A stretch of 64,000 nt of DNA, taken from Myxocyprinus asiaticus. Its lineage: Eukaryota > Chordata > Actinopteri > Cypriniformes > Catostomidae. The stretch lies in contig NC_059347.1 in the NCBI RefSeq assembly GCF_019703515.2, forward strand, positions 21,367,001 through 21,431,000, written 5' to 3'. The notes under the pieces were generated by a model. The model was not told the DNA's origin. It made no database searches and saw only the letters and a program-made list of their open reading frames with translations. The translations under genes were made by a program, and so were the position numbers. Positions 1 through 9,358 of the stretch are shown here, one piece after another. Numbering within the stretch: the stretch's first letter is position 1; each line of letters begins with the position of its first letter.

Positions 1-94
1 TAAATATTTCACCACCAGCAGATTTCACTGAGGGAATGGTAGAAAAAGACTCTCTCTGCTTTATATATCTAGCCAAAAGTTTTCCTGATTGATA

Positions 95-1735
95 TTCTAC
101 CATATCAAATGCCTTTTTTGGTGTCAAGTGAGATGGCAGCGACCGGAGATTGATAATTTGCTACTAACCACATGATATTGATGAGACGCCTAATATTATC
201 AGAAGAGCTACGGCCTCGAATAAACCCCACCTAAGTGATGTCATAACTTTACTTAATCGATTAGCCAGAATTTTGGACAACATTTTTACATCTAACTGGA
301 TCAGGGAAATTGGGCGGTAACGTTTACACTCGCTTGGATTTTTGTCCTTTTTAAGAATCAGACTGATCCGGGCTTGCGTCATGGTTGGAGGAAGCTTTCC
401 ATTCTTTAATGATTCTGTATAAACATCTAACAAAAGTGGAGCCAGTTCTGTAGCATAAGATTTGAAAAAGTCAGAGGAAAAGCCGTCAGGCCCCAGAGAC
501 TTGATTGTAGGCAAGGCCTTAATTACCTCATCAAGCTCCTCCAAGGTTATCTCAGAATCAAGAGAATTGTTTTGCTCAGTCATCAGTTTAGAGAGATCTA
601 ATGGTTCCACAAAGTTCCTAATATCTTCATCAGTAGACGAAGACGTGGAACTATAGAGATCAAAGTTGAATTCTTTAAAAGCATTATTAATATCAATGGC
701 CGAGGTAAATATTTTACCACCAGCAGATTTCACTGAGGGAATGGTAGAAAAAGACTCTCTCTGCTTTATATATCTAGCCAGATGTTTTCCTGCTTTGTCC
801 CCCGACTCAATGTATGACTGTCTTGCCCTGAATAGCCAATACTCCACCTTCTGCGACAGAATAGTATTATACATTTATTTCAATCGGGTCAATTCTCTGA
901 GGCCATCAGACGACATTCGGCGCTTCAGCCCTGCCTCTGCACTTTTAATATTCCCTTCCAACTCCATGAATTCTCGTGCTTTGGATTTTATGATGAATGA
1001 GGCATACTGTATGATCTGACCCCTAAGGACCTCTTTAAGTGCCTCCCAAGCCACGCCCACAGAGGATACTGAGGACCAGTTGATCTCCATATAAACATTG
1101 ATTACAGCCTTTAATATTTGTCGGAATTCAGAATTTTGCAAAAGGGATACATTAAAGCGGCAACTATATGATTTCTTTTTCTCTGTATTTGGTAACACCT
1201 CTAAACTCACCAGAGTGTGATCTGATACTAAGATGTTTCCAATTGAGCAATCCACAACAGATGAAATGAGGGACTTAGATATACAAAAAATCTATTCTAG
1301 AATAAATCTTATGGACTGATGAAAACAATTTATAGTCCCTACCAGATGGGTTCAAAAGTCTCCAAATATTTGTAAGACCAAGAGTTTTACACATCCTGTG
1401 AATCGTCAATCTTGCCCTATGGGGCTTACACACTTTTGCTTCACAATAATCAAGGACTGAGTCCATCAAAAGATTAAAGTCTGTTCCCAATATTATATCA
1501 TGAGGGGCACCAGCAAGATCTATAAAAAAGCCCTGATCATCAGCGTTAGACACGTAAATATTAGCCAAAATCAGTCTTTGCCCCTGAATTTCTGCTAAAA
1601 CAATAAGGACTCTTCCTAATTGATCTTTAAGATAAGAGACATTTGAATTGTAGATGTTTACTTATCAATGTAGTGACTCCCCTGCTCTTACTTGAGCCAG
1701 CACTAAAGTAAAAATATACACCCCATCCGGTGTTT
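95..1735 (-). pseudogene. L1-type ORF2 remnant: endonuclease plus reverse transcriptase
   Basis: Pieces in at least three frames make up one decayed ORF2. The piece at 1735-1627 reads like the middle of an APE-type endonuclease (SKSRGVTTLISKH). The piece at 1568-1275 carries the catalytic GTDFN motif near 1480 and ends in RIDFLYI. The piece at 1255-875 is the linker between nuclease and polymerase. The piece at 874-164 is the N-terminal reverse transcriptase, with SLGPDGF and the RYRPISLI block near 300. A frameshift near 230 sends the last 25 or so residues off frame. The RT continues in another frame to an Asp-containing motif A near 110-125, where an extra A in an A-run breaks the frame again. 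The YADD box lies outside the window. Such a protein would nick DNA and copy its own RNA in the nucleus; this copy cannot. Confidence 0.75.
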
Positions 1736-1774
1736 CTATACAAATTTTGTGAGACAGAATTACACAACAGAAAA

Positions 1775-2335
1775 TAATCGATAAAACAAACTCCAGCTAA
1801 TAGGTAGAATAAGCACAAAGAATATGTAGATTCATCCACATAACTGTCCCGAAGGTGTGTTCGTCCACAAAACAAGCTCCAGCCGTTAGCGGAACCAGCA
1901 AAAAAAAAAAACCTGTTCAGTTTCCTCAGGCAGTCAAATGAATGTTCAGTGAGCTGGCCCATTCGGCTGTTACATGAGTGTAACAAATGCCCTAATCACT
2001 CTAATGATTTGCAAGAAATATTCCACAAAACAAACTCCATCCAATAGGAGGCATAAGCACAAAGAACGTGCAGATTCATCCACAAACTGTCCCGAAGGAG
2101 GGTTATTCCACAAAACAAACTCCAGCTGCTAGGCGGAACCAGCACAAAAAGAAATAAAAAGGCACTCAGTTCCCTTGGACAGTCAAGTGAATGTTCAGTG
2201 AGTCAGGCCCACTCGGCTGTTACATGAGTGCAACAAATGCCCTAATCACTCTAATGATTTGCAAGAAATATTCCACAAAACAAACTCCATCCAATAGGAG
2301 GCATAAGCACAAAGAACGTGCAGATTCATCTACAA
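1775..2335. repeat. Tandem repeats of about 245-250 bp inside the L1
   Basis: The motif AAAACAAACTCC followed by CAATAGG/TAATAGG and AAGCACAAAGAA recurs at about 1783, 2027 and 2277 (spacings about 244 and 250). Each full unit has a second half-unit (ACAAAACAARCTCCAGC...GCGGAACCAGCA) at about 1866 and 2110. Units also share GTTCAGTGAG...CGGCTGTTACATGAGTG. The block lies between the ORF1 fragment and the ORF2 remnant. Confidence 0.8.
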
Positions 2336-2563
2336 ACGAGGAGTCTTATTCCACAAAACAGTGATCGATCGACGTATTACAACAAGATCCTCCAAGTCAG
2401 CAAAGACCTTCGTCAGCATTGCCAACAGTTGACGCTGAATCTCTTTCACCTCACTGGCCAAATTAAGTCCCTGGCTTTCGGCCTGATGCTCAGGGGCTTC
2501 AGCTTGAGCACGTACATGTCTTTTAATGTCTCCAGAATCCGAGGATTTTGAATTCTTTGACAT
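2330..2563 (-). pseudogene. N-terminal fragment of an L1 ORF1-like protein
   Basis: The 77-codon minus-strand reading begins MSKNSKSSDSGDIKRH and moves into a heptad-like stretch (SEVKEIQRQLLAMLTKVFADLEDL), as expected for the basic start and coiled coil of an L1 ORF1 RNA-binding protein. It stops where the tandem repeat block begins, so the RNA-binding core and C-terminal domain are missing. The position just 5' of the ORF2 remnant on the same strand supports the call. The sequence match is from pattern alone, and a chance ORF is possible. Confidence 0.5.
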
Positions 2564-2795
2564 ATTGTCTTCATAGGACAGTTATGGAACAGGGTGTATC
2601 GAATCTCACTGGTTTATGATACAAAGTGCGCAAAGTGTGCAGAGCTTGCTGTTCACGCATCCGAACCTCGCATGGTGCCACGCGTCTCTCTCGCAGGACG
2701 GATGTCTTGAGCACTGAAGTGAATGTGTAATTTTCTGTGATAAATTGCAGAGTGTGTTGAGTGCTGGCAGTAAGCATGGCCAAGCAGAGGCCCTA

Positions 2796-3481
2796 GCGTC
2801 AGGAAGTGATCAGATCAACTTGGGAAGATTTCTGTTTACTGCAGTAGCTGGACCAAAGCTCATCCCCAGCACATGCATCACTGTAATTACTGGGCCGGGC
2901 ATGGACGGTTATTAGTTTAGAGAATATCAGGGGCATATATCAAACCCAATTTGCTCTCTGGCTTGAGAGGTCACTCATTTTCCTCTCCCTCATTGCCTCT
3001 AGAGGCTGTACTTGAACTACAGCTGTTCTTTGTGTTTCACTGTTTGGTTGGCATGTTGCAGTTCTGTTTTAGCTTTAATGGCATTCAGTATTGTAAAAGC
3101 CTTTTTGATTTTCTGGTGTGAGTTTTTCAGGATCCAATGCAAAATCAGGATTTATTTGCATAATCAGAAGAGCTGTGAAAACTAAGACAAATCTGAATCT
3201 TCATATGCCCACTCACTTGGACAGTCTGGTTAATGGTATTGAAACTCTGAAATACTTCAGATGGATTTGTTTGATAAGTAAAACAACATTTTTATTGTTA
3301 CTCTCAGCTAAAAAAAACTGCCTACTCCATGACCTCTGGTTTATGTCTATGAAAATGTGTGTGTCAATTAAATTTTTCCAGTACCCATGGACATGGAGGA
3401 AGCTCTCATAATGTATTCATTGTTTATTGTCAGCGTGGAAATGCTGCAGCATTACATTTTATATTTTGGTAAAACTGTATA
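2796..3481. other. Intergenic, nothing recognised
   Basis: AT-rich sequence after the L1 5' end. A 97-codon ORF at 3118-3411 has no recognisable domain and looks like chance. Confidence 0.5.
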
Positions 3482-3521
3482 AGATAGATAGATAGATAGA
3501 TAGATAGACAGATAGATAGAA
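3482..3521. repeat. (GATA)n microsatellite
   Basis: Roughly ten GATA units with one GACA interruption. Confidence 0.95.
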
Positions 3522-3686
3522 GAGGGTTCTTTCAGAGGTATGAGGACGCTGAAGACTACATGTAAAACATCAACTAATATGACATTAAAATGTGACATCA
3601 GTGACTTCATGTCTCATTAAGTAGAATTTACATAAGATCAATAAAAGAAGCTATATTAACTACTCACTTATTTAAAGTGTTATTAT

Positions 3687-3858
3687 AGTTAACGAAAACT
3701 AAAACTAAAACTAACTAAAATCACTTTTGTTAACTAAAATAAAAATAAACACTGAAATTATTGGAAACAACTTAAACTAAAATACTTTTCATAATTCCAA
3801 AACAAACTAAAATAAAATACAAATTATCTTGAATACATTTTAGTTTTAGTTTTTTATA
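3687..3858. repeat. AAAACT-rich inverted repeat
   Basis: It begins GTTAACGAAAACTAAAACTA and ends with the complementary pattern TTTTAGTTTTAGTTTTTT near 3838-3855. Degenerate AACTAAAATAAAA units lie between. It could be a decayed small fold-back element or simply an expanded AAAACT repeat. Confidence 0.6.
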
Positions 3859-4332
3859 TAATAGGGTGAATATGGGGTGAAAGTGGGACTCTTTTGGAAA
3901 TTGTACTTTTCTTGACACTTTGAATTATTATCCAAATGCCACATAACCTAACATTATACCTTTAAAAAAAGCTTAGGATGTCTTCTACCAAAATCAAAAG
4001 TTAAGAACTATTCAATACTTGGAAGTAGAACTTTTGAAGACCCTTTTTTGATCAAATCCCAGATTTTTTAATGCAGTACTGGTAAAGTGGGACCGAGGAA
4101 AGTATTTTGAATTAATAAAAATAAATCCACAAAGTATTTGGAATTAATTTTTATATTTTCTAATACACTTTCACAACATTAAGTTAACATTGTTTATTTT
4201 TTTATAACCTTAACAAGATTTACATTAAATTTCTGTCATTTTCTTTACCATTGCTTTTGCCACTAGTGGTCATGAAATGAGCTCTGCCACACATCCCAAA
4301 GTAAAATCATACATTTAAAACCTCAAAAAGAT
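3859..4332. other. Intergenic, nothing recognised
   Basis: AT-rich sequence without a supported gene, long repeat or motif. Confidence 0.5.
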
Positions 4333-4810
4333 AAAGGGATAGTTCACCCAAAAATAAAAATTCTCTCATCATTTACTTGCCCCATGACATTCCAGATGTT
4401 TGTGACTTTCTTTCATCTGCTGAACACAAACAAAGGTTTTTAGAAGAATATCTCGGCTCTGTAGGTCCTTACAATGCAAGTCAACGGGGTCTAAAACTTT
4501 GAAGCTCCAGAAAGCACATAAAGGCAGCATAAAAGTCATCCATAAGTGGTTTAATCCATGTCTTTTGAAGTGATCTAATCTGTTTTGGGTGAGAACAGAC
4601 CAAAATGTAACTCCTTTTTCACTGAATATCTTGCAGTTGCAGTCTACAGGAACGATCATGATTTCAAGCTCGATTACACTTACTAGTACAGTTCGCAGAG
4701 CGCTATTTGGCACTGGGAAATATAATCGAGCTTGAAATCATGATTGCCAAGGAGACTGCTGAAGTCAAGATTTACAGCAAAAAATGACTTAAATATTGAT
4801 CTTTTGCTCA
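4333..4810. mobile_element. Fold-back MITE copy A (AGGGATAGTTCACCC family), right arm cut
   Basis: The left arm starts AAAGGGATAGTTCACCC and runs through TCATCATTTACTTGCCC and GACTTTCTTTCATCTGCTGA. The centre has its own inverted pair (GATCATGATTTCAAGCTCGA near 4655 and its complement near 4725). The right arm begins TTTACAGCAAAAAATGACTT near 4775 and breaks off at 4810, where LINE sequence starts. It is a non-coding, non-autonomous DNA element. The family resembles what I know as an abundant cyprinid fold-back (Angel-like) repeat; the name is not certain. Confidence 0.8.
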
Positions 4811-6952
4811 CAGTTCTTATGTTTTTTGTCTCTACGATAGACAAACACTTTTGGACATTGGTTCTGCAATAGTACACTGAAAACCGGACTTTAAATTCCT
4901 CAACGCTGACCTGCTGTTTACAAACACGCCAGCGGAGCCCTTTGTCTGGGCAGCCCGGCCGCGGAAACACAGTCAGAAAAGGGGAAGGAAAGCCAGCGTT
5001 CTCATCAGACTAAGACATCGCACAAATCGTCCCCCGGTACCCAGTATTGTACTGGCAAATGTTCAGTCTCTGGACAACAAGCTCTGTGAGCTGAGAGCGC
5101 GGATCTCTTTCCAACAAGAGATGAGGGACTGCTGCATTATCTGCTTAACAGAAACTTTGATGTCTGTGGAGTTTCCAGACCTGCGGGGTTCTCCGTGCAC
5201 CGAGCGGATAGAGCGAAAGACCTCTCAAGTAAAAGCAGAGGAGGTGGTGTATGTTTTATGATCAACAAATCCTGGTGTGATCAGAGGAACGTACATTCTA
5301 TCAAGTCTTTCTGCTCTCCTGATCTGGAATTTCTCATGCTTCTGTGTCGGCCATTCTGGCTACCAAGGGAATTCACAGCGGTCATTATCACAGCTGTGTA
5401 CATCCCGCCACAAGCCGACACAAATCGGCACTCAAGGAACTGTATGGGAGTATAAGTGAGCAGGAAACCGCGCACCCTGAGGCCACATTCATTGTGACCA
5501 GGGACTTTAACAAAGCCAGTTTCAAATCAATCGCACCGAAATACTTCCAACAAATTAGTTTCAACACACGAGGGCACCGGGTTTTACACCATAGTGCCCT
5601 CCAAGCTTGATGAGAAACTCTGGGCTCTGGGCTTAAACAGTTCACTGTGCAGCTGGATCCTGGACTTCCTGTCAAGCAGATGCCAGGTGGTTTGAATAGG
5701 CAGCAACATCTCCTCATCACTGACCCTTAACAGTGTGTTCTCAGCCCACTCCTATATTCCCTGTACACACATGACTGTGTGGCAACACATAGCTCAAATG
5801 CCATCATTAAGTTTGCTGATGATATGGCGGTGGTAGGTCTGATCATTGACAATGATGAAACAGCCTACAGAGAGGAGGTGCACACTCTGACACGCTGGTG
5901 TCAGGAGCACAACCTCTCCCTCAATGTCAGTAAGACCAAGGAGCTTGTGGTGGACTTCAGGAGAAAAGATAGAGAACACAGCCCCATCACCATCAATGGA
6001 GCACCAGTCGAGAGAGTCAGCAGCTTCAAGTTCCTGGGTGTCCACATCACTGAGGAACTCACATGGTCCGTCCACACTGAGGCCGTTGTGAAGAAGGCTC
6101 ACCAGTGCCTCTTCTTCCTGAGACGGCTGAGGAAGTTTGGAATGAACCACCACATCCTCACACGGTTCTACACCAGCACTGTTGAGAGCATCCTGACTGG
6201 CTGCATCACTGCCTGGTACAGCAACAGCACCGCCCTCAACCGCAAAGCCCTGCAAAGGGTGGTGCAAACTGACAGACACATCATCGGAGGTGAGCTTCTC
6301 TCCCTCCAGGACATATATACCAGGCGGTGTGTGAAAAAAGCTCAGAGGATCATCAGAGACTCCAGCCACCTGAGCCATGGGCTGCTCTCACTGCTACCAT
6401 CAGGCAGGCGGTATCGCAGCATCAGGACCCGCACCAGCCGACTTCATGACAGCTTCTTCCCCCAAGCAATCAGACTTTTGAACTCTTGATCTCTCACGAT
6501 CAATATACATCAGCACTGCACTTTATTACTCTTATAATCTTATATCTCACACTGGACTGTTATAAATATATTCTCTCTTAACAACACACTGGCAACTGAC
6601 TATCAACTGACAGCCTGAATGTCAATACAGCATAATACAACCTACTGTATATTTTATATATACTATTTTTATTGTATACTGTGTATTCTATATTGTGTGT
6701 ATGTGTATTCTATATTGTGTGTATTGTATACTGTACATTGTATATTATTATTTGTATATTGTGTTGTGTAATTATGTGTATATTTGATATGTAAATTTTG
6801 TTGTGTAAATCTGATGTTTATTGTAAATTGGTATATGTCTCATCACTGTCATAACTGCTATGTTGCTCGGAACTGCGCCCAAGACTTTCACCCACTGTTG
6901 CACTTGTGTGTATGGTTGTGTGACCAATAAAGTGATTTTATTTTATTTTATG
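4811..6952 (+). mobile_element. CR1/L2-group LINE copy a, internally deleted
   Basis: It is collinear with the full-length copy at 38041-41670 but starts about 90 bp inside that element and lacks about 1.1 kb between the endonuclease and the middle of the RT. The junction near 5588 carries ACCAT, present at both breakpoints of the full-length copy. The 3' UTR (6490-6930) ends TGACCAATAAAGTGATTTTA and then a TTTTA tail in place of the TTTGA tail seen in other copies. It sits directly against the broken arm of MITE copy A. Confidence 0.9.
4812..6489 (+). pseudogene. LINE ORF2 remnant: endonuclease part joined to C-terminal RT
   Basis: The endonuclease portion (about 4812-5588) is split over several frames. 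It shows the [18 protein letters not shown] block near 5240 and a degenerate catalytic motif near 5500, where TRDFNKAS replaces the TGDFN seen in the full-length copy. After the internal deletion the frame resumes in RT sequence, and an open stretch at 5779-6489 (236 codons) gives FADDMAVVG (catalytic YADD-type box near 5815), the thumb region and the normal C terminus [11 protein letters not shown]. Motifs A and B of the RT are missing or damaged, so the protein is inactive. The intact C terminus is a useful reference for the full-length copy, whose last residues differ. Confidence 0.85.
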
Positions 6953-8056
6953 TGACTTTATTATGACACTGATCCTACTGCAAAGATGGGTGTATAAAAG
7001 AGTGTTAATGGGCAGAATACAGACAAAAGAATGATGATATGAGAGGCATATCTTACTTTGGGCAGATGTGTGAATGGCTTTTCGGCTACAGATGGCACAT
7101 GAGTGAAGCAGCATATCAAACAAAAGTGTGAATGGGCACTTAATAGTATTTGAGTAGATTTGATTCCTGTGAAAGATCTCTTGCTCGGTTGGGAAGGAGG
7201 AAGCATGGGCCAGGTGAATGGTCCACGTAATTCTTTATTAACAAAATTTTCAGTTGAACACACAAACGGTTTGCTTTTCAGCACAACACACACACACACA
7301 CACACACACAGCTTCAAGCTCGGCTCTCTCTCTCCCCAGTTCACATCCACCAATGACACTGGCAGTAAGAAGGTGTTCAGCAGCCTTTGTTTTCCTGAAA
7401 GTTTGCCCTGAGGAGCTGTTATGAACCTCTGAACTGATCTCAAAAACACCTTTTTGGCCAGAGTTTGTAAACGTTCATTATCTGATTTCGTAGGAAATGT
7501 GCAAGGGCCTTTAAGGTAACAATGGCAGGTTACCCTTTTTTAATAATTTGCATTCATGGTTACCAACCAATGTTTTGTTAATGTTGTATTTCACTTGACA
7601 AACATGTGACTTAAAAACTAATCAAACTCTTTCCTTTGGTATCACACCTTCCTTTGAAGTCTCACTTGTTTTGACTGTTTTCCAGCTTTATGCAAATCCA
7701 ATGTTCCAGTGATGTCTACTGCCAGGTGGTCTCAAAGGCTGCCAGTGGTGCTGCCATCTCTGTGATGGCTGATTGAAAATTTGATGGTTGCCCTGGAGCA
7801 GGGAGACAGGGGGCCAGGAAAAGGGGCTCTCTCCCTAGCTGTGAGTGCTCCAGCATGGATCAGAGGAATGCACCAGATGGTGGACTTGGCACTGCCACAG
7901 GGGTGTAAGAGAATGGTGGGCCTACACTTCAAAATTGTCTGCTGCCCATCATATGTATCTGAAGGTCCCTGTTGGGCACCTCAGAGATGGACAGCGTGCT
8001 TTACTTCTTCCCTGACCATTTCATGTGAGAGAATTTGATATGTGGGAGAATCTGTT
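6953..8056. other. Intergenic with one (CA)n run
   Basis: Apart from a clean (CA)n microsatellite at 7286-7310 I see no gene or known repeat. The 162- and 83-codon ORFs here run through the CA repeat and have no domain features. Confidence 0.55.
7286..7310. repeat. (CA)n microsatellite
   Basis: About 12 uninterrupted CA dinucleotides. Confidence 0.95.
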
Positions 8057-8666
8057 AAAGGGATAGTTCACCCAAAAATGAAAATTCTATCATCATTTAC
8101 TCACCCTCATGCCTTCCCAGATGTGTATGACATTCTATTTTTCTGCTGAACACAAATTGACATTTTTAGATGAATATTTCAGCTCTGTAGGTCCTCACCT
8201 ACTCAACATTTTGAAGCTCCAAAAAGAACAGATTATGATAGGTGTGAGTGAGAAACAGGTCAATATTTATGTCCTCTTGTACTATAAATTCTCACTTCCC
8301 AGTAGGTGGCGATATCTGCACAAAGATCGTGAATCACCAATACAACAAGAAAATGAAAGTGGATATTGATAGTAGAAAAGGACTTAAATGTTGATCTGTT
8401 TCTCACCCACACCTATCATATTGCTTCTGAAGATATGGATTAAACCACTGGAGTAGTATGGATGACTTTTATGCTGCCTTTATGTGCTTTTGGAGCTTCA
8501 AAAATTTGGTACCCATTCACTTGCAATGTGAGGATCTACATAACTGAAATATTCTTCTAATAATCTTCATTTGTGTTCTGCAGAAGAAAGTCATACAGAT
8601 CTGGAATGGCATGAGTGTAAGTAAATGATGAGAGAATTTTCATTTCTGAGTGAACTATTCCATTAA
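8057..8666. mobile_element. Fold-back MITE copy B, complete
   Basis: This is the only copy here with both ends. The left arm begins TTAAAGGGATAGTTCACCC at 8055 and the right arm ends GAGTGAACTATTCCATTAA at about 8666. The arms are imperfect inverted repeats of 200 bp or more: the left TGCTGAACACAAATTGAC and CCTCACCTACTCAACATTTT mirror the right CATTTGTGTTCTGCAGAAG and AATGTGAGG. The centre holds CCCAGTAGGTGGCGATATCT, also present in copy E. No coding sequence. TTAA stands at or next to both ends. Confidence 0.85.
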
Positions 8667-8681
8667 GTATCATATTGAAAA

Positions 8682-9134
8682 ACACTACCAGTCAAAAGTT
8701 GGGATGCACTTGACTGAATTTATGATTCTCATGATCTTAAAAAGGCGCATGCTAAAATGCTTCAGTTTAGTCAGACAAATTAGTAGGCAAACTGTTCTTT
8801 GCAAAACTACAATTTTGATTTATTTTTTCAATATTTAATAGGACGAAATAATGAAGAAAATATAGCCAACAAGTGCCCAGCATACAGAAAGGAACTCCTT
8901 TAATATTGTTAAAAACGCATTCCTGGTGGATACTTCATGATGTTGGCTGAGAGATGCCCAGAGTGTGTCAAGCTGTAATTTAGGTAAAGGGTTGCTACTT
9001 TGAAGAATCTAAAATAGAAGAAAGCTTTATTGGTCACTACATATTTCCCATACTTTCATGTGTTATTTCACAGTTTTGATGATTTCATTATTATTCTAAA
9101 ATGTAATAATAAAGAATGAGTAGGTGTGCCCACT
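8682..9134 (+). mobile_element. Tc1/mariner remnant with transposase C-terminal relic
   Basis: The left end reads ACACTACCAGTCAAAAGTTG, the terminal repeat of a common fish Tc1 family, and the right end reads GAATGAGTAGGTGTGCCCAC, where the matching repeat should follow but is lost. Near 8880-9015 the plus strand encodes a decayed Tc1 C terminus: CCAACAAGTGCCCAGCATAC, then GGTTGCTACTTTGAAGAATC, whose reading corresponds to the conserved Tc1 end GYFEES. No DDE catalytic region remains. Confidence 0.7.
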
Positions 9135-9249
9135 AGGTATTAAAAATCACAGTCAATAGATTTTATAAAGAGCATTAAAATGAAATCTCATGTTATAGGA
9201 TGCACACTCATTTGGTTTAAACCCAATTCATGGGAAGTATCAGTACCTG

Positions 9250-9358
9250 CTGCCAGTTGCTAAAAAAACTCTCAAGTTAAGAAAACCCTTAGTGACTATA
9301 CAATTACAATTACAACTGAGTGTTTTCTTAACTTAAGGGGTTTCTTGCAACTGGGCCC
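9250..9358. repeat. Short near-palindrome (about 40-nt arms)
   Basis: The left arm GCCAGTTGCTAAAAAAACTC...AAGTTAAGAAAACCC pairs with the right arm TGTTTTCTTAACTTAAGGGG...GCAACTGGGC. The loop is about 25 nt. It would form a stable hairpin and looks like a minimal fold-back MITE. Confidence 0.7.

Larger units (their letters stand above)
1..2795 (-). mobile_element. Rearranged L1-type LINE (non-LTR retrotransposon)
   Basis: Read on the minus strand this holds, in order, a probable 5' leader (about 2795-2564), the first codons of an ORF1-like protein (2563-2330), a block of non-coding tandem repeats (about 2335-1775), and an ORF2 remnant with endonuclease and reverse transcriptase pieces (1735 to the window edge). 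That order is the L1 plan, but most of ORF1 and the start of ORF2 are missing. The left edge is rearranged: bases 1-88 repeat bases 706-793. The element continues beyond the window or is truncated there. No target-site duplication was found. The L1 assignment rests on the RT and endonuclease motifs; the exact lineage is not resolved. Confidence 0.75.

Noticed and set aside
1627..1986. 119-codon minus ORF as a novel membrane protein
   Set aside because: Its C-terminal part is L1 endonuclease and the rest runs through the tandem repeats, including a run of A.
3482..3521. GATA tract as a regulatory GATA-factor cluster
   Set aside because: A plain microsatellite explains it.
5794..6378. 194-codon minus-strand ORF
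   Set aside because: It is the antisense of the LINE RT; the same reading recurs antisense to the RT in every copy of the family (40263-40892, 41949-42578).
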